A stretch of 64,000 nt of DNA from Bacidia rubella. Its lineage: Eukaryota; Ascomycota; Lecanoromycetes; Lecanorales; Ramalinaceae. A program made the translations under genes and the position numbers. Below the pieces are notes generated by a model. The model searched no databases and was not told the origin of the DNA. It worked only from the letters and a program-made list of their open reading frames with translations. This document shows positions 42,812-52,298 of the stretch, in pieces. Within the stretch, counting starts at the first letter, position 1; the number at the start of each line of letters is the position of its first letter. The stretch covers positions 744,001 to 808,000 of the forward strand of contig JAVTIF010000003.1 in NCBI GenBank assembly GCA_032158265.1, read 5' to 3'.

Positions 42812-44422
42812 ATGAAGCGTCGTATAGCGTGGCTGGCTGCTGCTGGCTTAGCATCTAGCAGTCCACATTCCTTCAGTGTAACTGATGACTTCTTAGCGTA
42901 CCCTCAGGTGGGTCAATGCGTATGGAAGGCGTTCAAAAGCTAAGATCACCTGCAGTATGAGGTTGTCTTTTCCGATTCTTTTATCCTTGACAAAGATGCC
43001 AGCTCACGACTCGCCCTCTCGTCATCTCTTTCCTCGACCACGAATCCTGTCTCTACATCCATAGACTTGCAAACCACTCCCACCCATTCTCAGCCTCCGA
43101 CCGAACTTTCCCAGAGATATTCACAATCCAACAATGACCCAAACCTCGATCATACATCCGGTTCCGCGTCACAACCATTGTCTTACGAACGCATGATACT
43201 AGACTCCACACCTTACCTATGCTCCGTTCCCGCGCCTGCCCCCGAACCCCCCAAAAATGCCACAGCATCGCACCTTGCAGCAGAAGAGGAAAAGGCCGAG
43301 CTCGCTCGCGCAACAGATCGTGGCTGGGACTTACTACAACAAATGTCAGGCTCATGCCTCTACTTCATCAGCGGCTGGTGGTCATACCAATTCTGCTACT
43401 CACAATCCGTGAAACAGTTCCACCAATTACCGCCTGGAGGCAACGTACCGATGTTTCCGCCCGTTGAAGATCCGACGACGCCGTCATACGTGCTCGGCAA
43501 GTTTGGAGAGAGGCAGGTCAATAGGCACCGGTTACCAGCAGGCGGTAGCGCGGGCGGAGCGATCGATGGGGGGTTGCCGCTGGATGATGGGGCGGAGGGA
43601 AGCACTACTACAATACAAGCGAAGGGTTCTACTAGCTCGAGGTATTTAAGTCAGAAACTGAGTGGAGGTACTACATGTGATTTGACAGGCGCTCCAAGGA
43701 GGGTGGAGATACAATTTCACTGCCACCCGCAGAGTGCGGACCGTATTGGGTGGATCAAGGAGGTCAGTACGTGTTCATACCTGATGGTCGTATATACGCC
43801 GAGGCTATGTAACGACGTTGCGTTTCTACCAGAGAGGGAGGAGAAGGCTGAGCAGGTCGTCTGTCGCGAAGTCGTACGAGAGGGCGAGGAGGCTGAATGG
43901 AAGAGAAAGAAGAGCAGAGAGGCCGAGCAGAGGTTGGTAGGCCAGATCGAGGGCGGGGCTGGTAAGAAGGCGAACAAGCTCATGGTTGGCGATGTTGAAG
44001 TTGGTGCAATGAAGCATGTGGGCGGTGACAAAGGGTGGCTGAAAACTAGCGAACAGACCGCGGGCAGTAATGGCCAGGGCATCAACTTTGCAAAGGACGG
44101 ACCGAAGGGCCAAAATATTGCACACCAGCATAAGATTGAAGAAGGTGGAGCTATTCACAAGCTCAGTGACAAGGAGATGAAAGCTATTGGAGTGGATGTG
44201 AAGAGCGTCAATGCAGCGATCAAAGAGCTACAAGAGATGTCGATGGGGAAAGGGTGGAGGTTAGAGGCTTTTGCTCAGAATGGAAAGATGGAGATGAGGG
44301 CCATCATTGATGAAGATCAGGAGAATCCCTCGGATGATGTCCAAAGTGTTGATTTCATTCTGCTAGATGGGGATGAAGAAGCGGTTGATGCCAATGACGC
44401 AGAGTATAGAGATGAACTGTGA
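42812..44422 (+). CDS. YOS9: ER quality-control lectin (Yos9/OS-9)
   Basis: Two exons (42812-42907 and 42956-44422, 48-bp intron) encode 520 residues. Yos9 recognises trimmed N-glycans on misfolded glycoproteins in the ER lumen and passes them to the Hrd1 ligase complex for ERAD. A signal peptide starts MKRRIAWLAAAGLASSSPHS. Residues SFSVTDDFLAYPQYEVVFSD match the family start. The MRH (PRKCSH) domain spans about residues 160-325 with SGSCLYFISGWWSYQFCYSQ, TCDLTGAPRRVEIQFHC, IKEVSTCSYLMVVYTPRLC; the Gln, Arg, Glu and Tyr of the glycan pocket are present. Low-complexity linkers follow, and the protein ends EYRDEL, an HDEL/KDEL-type retention signal. An upstream ATG at 42803 reads only three codons (ATG AGA ACA TGA) before a stop. 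Confidence 0.95.
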
Positions 44423-44673
44423 ATAATGTATATGTACGATTTGGATACTTGCATCATAGCGATGAAAGGCTGGCTTGAGGGCTTAAGTCATGGGTGGTTC
44501 GGTGCAATGTAACAAGAAAGGCTTCATGACATGAGTCCATGCAGAGATCCTAGTCGTCGTTTTGTTGGATCCACGCTTTTGATTAATCGAGCAGCCCTCC
44601 CAGCACTTGGGGAGCCAATATATACAAAATTGCTGAATGCTCCTACGTCTTCCTCAAAGCAAATCCATATAAT

Positions 44674-45988
44674 TCAGACCAGCAAGACGGCATTCACACA
44701 TCCATCGTTCTCTGGGGTATTCGCTGTAATTGTCAGTCAGCTTTGCCTTTCCAAGTAGGAACCAAAATCGCGGGAAAGGCCTTGGATTTGTAACTCATCC
44801 AGCTCGAGAAAGAACAAATGACACCATGAGAGGTAGGACTTACTTATCTGAGCCCATCTACCCCATACTACCTAGTCCAGAGTCAGTAATACTCTTAATG
44901 TAGACATTGAAGTCGCGAGACATGTCTGGGGAGCTTTCGACTCCTTAGGCACGGTCTTGCAACTCGAATGCATTTCGAATGCAGCAAAGATGATTTCGGA
45001 ACCACACTCACTTTGCCTCCGGCCGTAACCATACCCAACTCGGAACAATTGACCTCTATTATCGTGCCCTTGGTCAAGACACCAAGCTGGGTGTACATCG
45101 GATTTTGCGGGTTCTTTTTCACGCTTATGATCGGCAGCTGTACGGTGACCTTCAGCTCTGGGTGTGTGACATGTGCCTTCTTGTATCGTAGTCCCATAGG
45201 TCGTATAAAGCGTTCGTATCTGAGGAGTATCGGAGTCAGCGAAGCCATTTCGTAAAGGATGTTGTTTGGGCTACTTACTTTACCGGCCGTCTCGTAAAAT
45301 CGGGTCCAACTGCGGAAGTTACATCAGCTAAAGGATCTTTAAGAGCCCAATCTGATCATATGTCTTACCGAACGTAGGTTTCGTAATCATCCTTTTCCAG
45401 CCCTTCTTTTTCGTCTTCTGGCCGGTCTTTACAACCTTGAACATTTCCTCCTCACTGATCCCCTTCACCTTCGGCAACGGCACACTAAACTTCGCAGCCT
45501 TCTCATTCCGCTTGTTCTTTATGGCACTGCTAAGCGCTTTGGCATTGTTTTCCTTGCCTCTATCCAACAGGTACTGTGGCAATGGAGTGCTTGGTGTTTC
45601 TGATGGGCCGGAGGACTTGACATTCTTCTCTTCATGGGCCTTGATCGCTTTCTTCATCTGTATCTTCTGCTGGTGTCGAGTCTTCTGATACAGCTTCGCT
45701 CGAAGACCGGTGAGATTTTGCGAGTCCTTCGAAACTTTGTGCGTTTCGCGAGCGGCGCGTTTGCGGACTCGTTCTTCATGGTCAAAGCTTTGAAGGGATT
45801 AGAGTTGACGAGGAGCAGATGTGAAGTTGCATGGACAAGTCACTTACCGTTTGCCATGCTCACGCTGAAAGCGCTCGATGTATTCGTTTTGAGGCTATCA
45901 GGGTTAGAGAATGAATTCATTTCGCTTGTCATGATTTTCAGGAGAATATATGTAGGCCAAAAACACAAATATTGTTTGGACTTACCAT
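44674..45988 (-). CDS. NSA2: Ribosome biogenesis protein Nsa2
   Basis: Seven exons (45986-45988, 45848-45894, 45369-45787, 45279-45309, 45012-45219, 44844-44871, 44674-44723) encode 261 residues, exactly the usual length. Nsa2 (TINP1) is an assembly factor of the pre-60S particle, required for 27SB rRNA processing. The protein reads MPQNEYIERFQREHGKR, DHEERVRKRAARETHKVSKDSQ, LPKVKGISEEEMFKVVKTG, PDFTRRPVKYERFIRPMGLRY, SVKKNPQNPMYTQLGVLTKG and ends GCVNAVLLV, matching the eS8-like family throughout. The first exon is only the ATG. Introns are 91, 60, 59, 59, 140 and 120 bp, with good GT-AG sites and consistent phases. It is convergent with YOS9 (251 bp apart). Confidence 0.95.
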
Positions 45989-46151
45989 CACACAAATGTT
46001 CCAAAACAGCACTATCTATACAAGTTGGAGGTTACAGAATTCATCATCGAGCGGATTGTATTTGATGTCTCTAGCGATTTATTACATAACTAGCGCTAGT
46101 CCCAGCTTGATATATAAAACAAAGTACTTATCCTCAGTAAAGTAAAGCCAT

Positions 46152-47774
46152 TTACATTATCCGTTCTAGGAGGCCTCTTTCATGCTCACCGGCGAAACAT
46201 TGCTGCTCTTCCGGCTCTGCACTGACACCAATTGTGATCAAGTCTACCGCCTTCTCATCCGAAGCTCCAGGCTCAGGCGCGTTGGCTTCTTCACTCTTAT
46301 CTTTATTTTCATCTTCATCTTCATCTTCATCTTCGTCTTCGTCTTCATCAATACCAAAATATGGGGACCAATCATAGTCATCGTCCATCGGGCTCAGTAT
46401 CGTCTCCATGCTTTCAGGCTTCATACTTGCCCACTCTCGAAGCATGTCTCTCGCCTCTTCCGCTTTCCAGCTTGAGTTAAGAACATTGATGGCATATTCG
46501 CAAAGCTTTCTCGCAATCCGGAAACCGGGTTGGTAAGCATACCTTAGCCATTCTTCTCCTACTGCATCTTCAAACAAGGTCTTAAGTTCCTGATTTTTCG
46601 GATCAGCTGGTGTGAGACCAGCCTCTTTCTCGTCTTCGGGTGCCTCGTTGTTCCAAGCCCAGATCCACATGGGAGGTTGGCAAAGTGCAAACGCCGGAAG
46701 CATTTTGGCGGAGTCCCAATCTAAAATGCCGCTGATGGCTAGGTTTGGTTTCTTGTCAACATTGACTAGAATATTGTGCGGTGACATATTGAGGTCAAGA
46801 TGGCACAAGACGTATCTGTTATCCTGTCCAAGAAAGCCTGTTTGGTCCAATTGGTGTGCGAGCGCTGCGAAAGCATCCATGTGTGCAGCTCCATATGCAT
46901 CTTTCCGTTTCAATGCAGCGGCTTTGTAACGTCCAAATTGGGTTTGCAAGAACTCTAATGGAGAGTCATACTGAGGCTGCACTCCAGAGATGGTCATTTC
47001 ATCTGGATCAGGATTTTCGCCACGAAGGTCAGCATCTACATCCAACGGTCGGACACGGAAACATGGTACTTGGCGCCTCGTTTGAGCAGACCCAAAAAGG
47101 GCTATTTCCTCGATTTGTCCAGGTTCTTCATGTTTGGAAGACATCAAGTCCTTGAGGATCCTGCCAAATTGCACTGCAAATGCACACTGTTGGCTATGAG
47201 TCAGCTGCGGGAAGTCCAGTTCGCTTCCATATATGCTTTTCCCTGGGATTCGCTTCTGCACCATGTAAGGCTCCCCAATGGCATTGCCCTTGGAAAAATC
47301 CGTCGCAACAATCTCCGGAACAGGGATATTCGGGTACCTCTGTCGTATATACCGTAGAAGAGCCGCATCTCTGGCTGGTTGAGCACCATCAAAACGAGGT
47401 ATTCGAATGATATAATGTGACTCGTCAGCAGTAAGTCCGATGATACGATTGAAGCTACCGCCTGCAAGCCGTTCCACCTTGAATCTACTTTTTGGTCCGC
47501 TATTTTCGTTCTTGATGTACTTGAGCAAGCCGCGCACTTTGTGGCTGACCTGCTTGTATGCAGTCGGAGTCGGCCATAGTTGATGACAAAGCGCTTCGAC
47601 TTTCGGCTTGATAGAATCGAAAGATTCATGGTGAAACTCTACGGTCGAAGTTTGAGACACGTCAGACTTTGCTGAGATTGAGCTAGCGTCACTGCTTCGG
47701 CGCTCCTCGGTTGATAACATACTTCCCAGAGTAAAGGTTGATGAGGATGAGGGCGAAGTTGCAGGTCTGTCCAT
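46152..47774 (-). CDS. Aminoglycoside-phosphotransferase-like (APH) kinase domain protein
   Basis: Single exon, 540 residues from the first true ATG (MDRPATSPSSSSTF); the open frame starts two codons earlier at GTG. The fold is protein-kinase-like: a nucleotide-binding loop near FKVERLAGGSFNRIIGL, a Lys/Arg region YIIRIPRF, the catalytic loop HLDLNMSPHNILV (His-x-Asp...Asn) and ILDWDSA in place of DFG. Fungi carry many such proteins of unknown substrate; they phosphorylate small molecules rather than being antibiotic-resistance factors by default. After the catalytic core is a run of alternating Asp/Glu (about residues 480-495), encoded by a GAT-GAA repeat at 46294-46350. The function is unresolved. 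It is divergent from the next plus-strand gene at 48458. Confidence 0.9.
   Translation of the reverse strand: MDRPATSPSSSSTFTLGSMLSTEERRSSDASSISAKSDVSQTSTVEFHHESFDSIKPKVEALCHQLWPTPTAYKQVSHKVRGLLKYIKNENSGPKSRFKVERLAGGSFNRIIGLTADESHYIIRIPRFDGAQPARDAALLRYIRQRYPNIPVPEIVATDFSKGNAIGEPYMVQKRIPGKSIYGSELDFPQLTHSQQCAFAVQFGRILKDLMSSKHEEPGQIEEIALFGSAQTRRQVPCFRVRPLDVDADLRGENPDPDEMTISGVQPQYDSPLEFLQTQFGRYKAAALKRKDAYGAAHMDAFAALAHQLDQTGFLGQDNRYVLCHLDLNMSPHNILVNVDKKPNLAISGILDWDSAKMLPAFALCQPPMWIWAWNNEAPEDEKEAGLTPADPKNQELKTLFEDAVGEEWLRYAYQPGFRIARKLCEYAINVLNSSWKAEEARDMLREWASMKPESMETILSPMDDDYDWSPYFGIDEDEDEDEDEDEDENKDKSEEANAPEPGASDEKAVDLITIGVSAEPEEQQCFAGEHERGLLERIM
46294..46350. repeat. Coding (CTTCAT/CTTCGT)n microsatellite
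   Basis: A 6-bp tandem repeat on the plus strand encodes the DEDEDEDE run in the APH-like protein on the minus strand. Repeat units vary between CTTCAT and CTTCGT. Length polymorphism between strains is likely but not shown here. Confidence 0.85.
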
Positions 47775-48457
47775 TTTCACGGGAATAAAAGGTGTCGCTC
47801 AGGTCTGAACCAGTGGCTGCTTCACCTGCGATGGCTTTCGCTTTCATAATACCCATGGTGAAATCTAGGACAAAGAAAATAGCTAGCATGGCAAACAATG
47901 CATCTCTGACAAAGAAGCTACACATCAAAGACAGCAAGCAAGACGACGATTACAGACAAGGTAGAGTTGCAACCCTAGAGATAAAGGGCTTTGTTCAACC
48001 ACCGAATACAGTAACGATAACGCAATTCGGTTCTGAGTACGCACGAACTAACTTTTTTTTTGTGAAAGGTAATTCTTTTCGTCGGTGCTGCATTCTTCCT
48101 CGAGCCTCTGATTGAGCACGAACATTATTCAAATAATCTAACTTTGATCAATATATGTCTGCCGCATTTCTTTGATGCTGCTTTGTGCCCATGCTCCTCG
48201 CTCCAATATTTCCCCTATTGTGTATCTCTTCGGTCAAGGGCCCCACGTCAACAATGCAGCGTTCTTTCATTCCATACCACAATGTACAACTGCACTGTTT
48301 ATGCATGCTGCTGGGGAGCTCTATATATCGTTGCTATATTGGACCTTATCATTCTACCATCGCAGAAGTAAGGATCGACAGTTCCTCGAGCACGTTTCAA
48401 TATATCGACATCAATTTCTCCATATCCCTATTCATATATCTACTGACATACAGCACG
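47775..48457. other. Divergent intergenic region
   Basis: About 680 bases between the APH-like gene and the small Cys/His-rich gene. A run of nine T bases sits near 48052-48060. Plus-strand frames upstream of 48458 have no recognisable content. Holds both promoters. Confidence 0.5.
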
Positions 48458-48733
48458 ATGCCTCCCACCATGCTGGCCAACAAAAGGACTCGCAAGACGA
48501 CCCACCACTGTCCTAAACACGGCCAAAATTGCGACGTCCAACTCAAACCACGCTATTGCAAGACGCATCAGTATGTATGCCGCAATTGCGATTGGGCTGT
48601 CATGCTAGGTGATGTCTGCAGAACCTGTAAAACGGGCCAGGATCGACAGGATCAAAGGCTGCGTAAGGAAGCGTCAGAAGCGGCGAAGAAGCAAGCTAAG
48701 TTCGAGGCTAAACATGCTTATAAACGATACTGA
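48458..48733 (+). CDS. Small Cys/His-rich protein, probable zinc-binding
   Basis: 91 residues from an ATG reading MPPTMLANKRTRKTTHHCP. The open frame extends farther upstream, but that part has no protein-like features and crosses the promoter. Residues 17-60 hold a dense Cys/His pattern: HHCPKHGQNC, RYCKTHQYVCRNCD and GDVCRTC, enough ligands for two zinc ions. The C-terminus is a charged Lys/Ala/Gln helix (EASEAAKKQAKFEAKHAYKRY). No known family is recognised. The basic N-terminus and compact zinc module would fit nucleic-acid or protein binding, without further support. Confidence 0.7.
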   Translation: MPPTMLANKRTRKTTHHCPKHGQNCDVQLKPRYCKTHQYVCRNCDWAVMLGDVCRTCKTGQDRQDQRLRKEASEAAKKQAKFEAKHAYKRY

Positions 48734-48968
48734 TCGAAGAAGACAAGGCTTTTGGATACTCGCAACACAGGCATTAGATTGAAATCGAGTAAGACAGATT
48801 GATTGTGTGAGTACCGTCTTGACCTAGATTGAAACTAATCAATACATGTCCCTTCGATAACGGACGTCCAATGAGACCAGCTCACGCCTTATCCAATTTT
48901 CCTTTCTCAGTACGTTGAATCATCTCTCATACCGCTTGAGAATGTAAAGTTCATTTTAATTACCCCAA

Positions 48969-49460
48969 TCACAACGCATCAGGCATCAGCGTCCCGTGCA
49001 CGCTCCCCCAATTCCACCTCCAAGCCTCCCTCCACTCCGTCTTAGTTTTCTCATCCTTATCCTCAAAACTATGCTCATTCACGCAAGCATATCTCTCCCC
49101 ATCCTTCTGGAAATGAAACGCCCCAACTTTGCATTCCTTATCGAAGAAGACCTGCATCCCACTAATAGCGTTCGAACCCGTGCCGTAGAAGACCTCGACA
49201 TTCGTCTCTGCGACCCGCACCAAGGGCATGCATGGGCCCGGATGTTCCTCCATTCCTGGTGTGGGCACTTTGGGCCGAGCGTACTCGTAGCCGCTGTGTT
49301 GGTTTAGACATTGCAGGTCGTCTGCGTCGTAGCTGCCGATCCAGGCGTAGTCTTTGAGGCCGTCGCGGGTGTCTAGGATTGTGCTGTTGAAGGGGATGGC
49401 GAGCGAGGTGATGGAGAAGAGGAAGATGAGCACTGCTCTGAGTAGAGTGTCAACTTGCAT
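48969..49460 (-). CDS. Small secreted protein, effector-like
   Basis: Single exon, 163 residues. The N-terminus MQVDTLLRAVLIFLFSITSLA is a signal peptide. The mature chain has cysteines in LQCLNQH, GPCMPLV, KECKVGAF and RYACVNE, probably two disulfides, and many aromatic residues (WREAWRWNWGSVHG). No known domain is recognised. Size, secretion and cysteine content fit the usual definition of a candidate effector or small secreted protein, but nothing here shows activity on a host. It stands alone, with about 1 kb of empty sequence upstream. Confidence 0.8.
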   Translation of the reverse strand: MQVDTLLRAVLIFLFSITSLAIPFNSTILDTRDGLKDYAWIGSYDADDLQCLNQHSGYEYARPKVPTPGMEEHPGPCMPLVRVAETNVEVFYGTGSNAISGMQVFFDKECKVGAFHFQKDGERYACVNEHSFEDKDEKTKTEWREAWRWNWGSVHGTLMPDAL

Positions 49461-50529
49461 ATGGCTTGTTTATATCAAGGTGATGTTTAATGGTTGAATT
49501 CGATGCAAGGTGGCGATGGTTGAAGTGGCACTAGATTTGGAAGTGGTAGAGGAGGGCACTTAAGTGTTGTACAATGGCTTTGTGCATTGGCAGATCGGAG
49601 AGGCTCGACGAACAATGGCATTGAGACGAACTAAACATGAGACAGCTTTGTTCAGATGGTTGCAAGAAACGTTTTTGTGCACGGTAAGAAGTCTGCGCGA
49701 CTTGTGTGCTTTTGACAGATGCGTGATCATTGAGAAAGCGCGCTAGGGCCACGAGAGGTGCCCCTGCTCTGTGTCAGTGTTTCATCTGGGTTTCGGTAGA
49801 TGATGAAACTTCATCCAGTCGTCCCTGTGTGACCTTGAATCCTGATGACTCAATCTGAATGTACCGATGCTTTGTGATATCTTTGCGGTGATGTGCGCGA
49901 TCTTGGTTTGTCTCATCTCAGCTGTACAACGTATGCATTAAGCGCAAAATGCGCTAGCAGAGCGCTCGAAGTTCATGAACAGAAGCGCAGTAGCATCTCC
50001 GACAAACCTATGTTCTGTAGCAGCGTTGCCGTCATAAACCTGTTGCGGCTCTTGAGATGCCTGACTGCGTTTGGATGACACCATACGTCATTCATCTCGA
50101 CTGTGTGCTACAACGAACTTTAGCGACGCTCGAGTGGCGGCTGAGGCGGCTAATCCAGGACATGTCGTTGTCTTAAGCTCCGACCGACTCGACGAGAGAG
50201 CTGAGAAATTTACTGTTTAGGCAATGTGTGTTGACACCTTCGCCATCATCCGGTGGTGATGGTGGCGAAATGGCCTGATTAGGATAGCGGAATTGTGCGT
50301 TTGATATTGGATCAATACAGCTAGCGCGAACGAGCTGTAAGAATATGTGACAGATGCATCATCTCTCGGATGCCTTTAGTTGTCCTGCCTATGGGGAGGG
50401 TATTGGAAGATCCGTTGTCATTCATGAAAATGCTCCGAATGAGATCTGTCCAAGTCCGAAAACGAGATAGCGGATGTATTGATGAGTGTAGCAGCAACTC
50501 TGATCCCTTTGCGTCAAAATAGTTCTTAT
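49461..50529. other. Intergenic
   Basis: About 1 kb upstream of the secreted-protein gene (minus) and downstream of the arrestin-like locus (minus). Only short chance frames. No repeats seen. Confidence 0.5.
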
Positions 50530-51651
50530 TCAAGTGCTTGCTCGAAAGATCCTAGGTTGTAACTCCAGCTGACTATCGGGTAAATGACCTTTCAGGACTT
50601 CCGCCCCAAGACGTAGACCGTATTTGACACTCACTCTATATTTCTGGCACACGGTAAAAGATTTGAAGCTCGGCATTGCATTTTCAGGGATGCCAATCTG
50701 CAAGCCACTATTTTGCACCAAGCTCGTAGGCTGCGGTCCTAAGGGGACAGCAAGGTCCGAGTAATTAGCGATCAATCCTTCATTCTTATACTCCACGTCC
50801 TTCTCTCCGGTAAGCAGGGATCGTGCTCGGCTGGCTGCGATTCCCTTGAGCTGAATCTGCAAGCTCGCCAATTGTGGGGCGCCAGACGCTGAGCCTTGAT
50901 ATTCGCATCCTGCGTGCAATAGGATCGGCCCACCAGCATAACAAACGCTTAAGATGAGAAACTTAGCTTTGATATGAGCCCCGATGTCTTTGAAGCTATG
51001 TGGCGTTTCGACGGTGCTCCAGCGAGGATCAGGATTTTGCTCAGCCCGAGTGGGTAGGAGTTTGAACGTTGTAGCGAGTTCAGGCAGCCACGCCGAACTG
51101 GTGCCTTTTGGGGTCGAGGTGCATGTGACGTCAATACGGTAGGAGACCGTGCTACTGAAGCGGCCAAACGCTATGCTCTCATGACATTCGAAAGTTGGGG
51201 GTAAAGGATGCATCTGGTCGGCACCGAGAAACGGTTGGCTAGGCTTCCATCTGTTGATAATATTGGCTTTGTTCTCTTTCATCGGATGTGTCATCTGTGG
51301 GATCGTGAATGAAAAAGGGTAGCAGTGACCTCCTCCCTGCTGCGTATTGGGTGGATCGAGAGTCAATGGCCCTTCCGCCAGCGTCAGTATTTCTTGAAAC
51401 AGGAAGCCGCGCCCCCAACGTTGATTTTGGATAGTGCTGATCCTTTGCGAAATATGTACGTCGGATATGCCGTATATGGTGATCCGGAGCGAGCCAAATT
51501 TGACTTGCTTTGGGTTAATGATGACCGCTCTTCCAGTGACTATAGTGCCCGGAGTAAGTATTTACGATTTTGGGTCAATGCCATGGTCAAACTCTAAAGT
51601 AAAGCACTTTGAAAGGGCGAGGTTCTCGTTCAATTTTGCTTTCAAACCCAT
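50530..51651 (-). pseudogene. Arrestin-like protein gene with in-frame stop
   Basis: A continuous arrestin-like frame of 374 codons runs from an ATG at 51651 to a stop at 50530, interrupted once by TAA at 51562-51564 (codon 30). Before the stop it reads KCFTLEFDHGIDPKS and directly after it PGTIVTGRAVIINPKQVKFGS, together the expected first strands of an arrestin N-domain. The rest continues through PYSF-like CYPFSFTIPQM, STVSYRIDVTCT and a C-domain ending in LELQPRIFRAST. Downstream of the stop no ATG occurs for about 95 codons. Introns that would remove the stop are far too short (26-38 bp) and would delete conserved residues. So this looks like a single nonsense change or a base-call error. 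Arrestin-like proteins in fungi act as ubiquitin-ligase adaptors for membrane transporters. Confidence 0.7.
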
Positions 51652-52298
51652 TCCGTCCAATGGTTGTGACAGGTACAAATCGGTATTAGTTTTGTTGACT
51701 GAGCTCTGATACTCAGAGCCTAAAGGAAGGACAGGACTGATGACAATTGTTTGGAAGGAAAGCTACTGTAAAATAACAAAATATCGCTCAACGTCGAGTG
51801 GAAGAACCAACAGGCAGCAGACAGCAGCACATCAGGTGCAGAATAATTCAACAAGCTAAGCAACGGGATGGAGCTAAGTACGGTTGTTTTGGAGGCTTGT
51901 CAAGCCCACTTCTGATGTTCAACAAGGCAGTTTAAGTAGCGCGCATTAGTACACTTGCTCTAGGCCTGTGACTCGTATCACAATTTGCCAGGCGTGGCTG
52001 GAGAGGATGTTATCCTTGGCGGTTGTTATTAGTTGAAACCTCCGCTTACTAATCAAACAACAAGTGTGACGACATTGCCATGGTGTGAAAGAAGATCGTA
52101 AGTTGGTGTTGATCTAGAAAAGCTAGTGCAACAACATTGGGAACACATCACGTCGAAAATGTATCTTTCTTTCAACAGACGGTAAACAAGGCAAGGTGTA
52201 GAAAGTTACACATATCAATTTCTCGGGCCATTTACATAATCCTAAGCCCTAAGCCGAATACCTAATTCACATTCAATGTATGCTAAAGCATAACAGTT
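51652..52298. other. Intergenic
   Basis: About 650 bases between the arrestin-like gene start and the phosphate-transporter stop, both on the minus strand. No coding signal. It holds the transporter's 3' end and the arrestin-like promoter. Confidence 0.5.

Noticed and set aside
46152..47774. Antibiotic-resistance gene
   Set aside because: The APH-like fold is widespread in fungi with unrelated substrates; nothing in the sequence or context suggests drug resistance.
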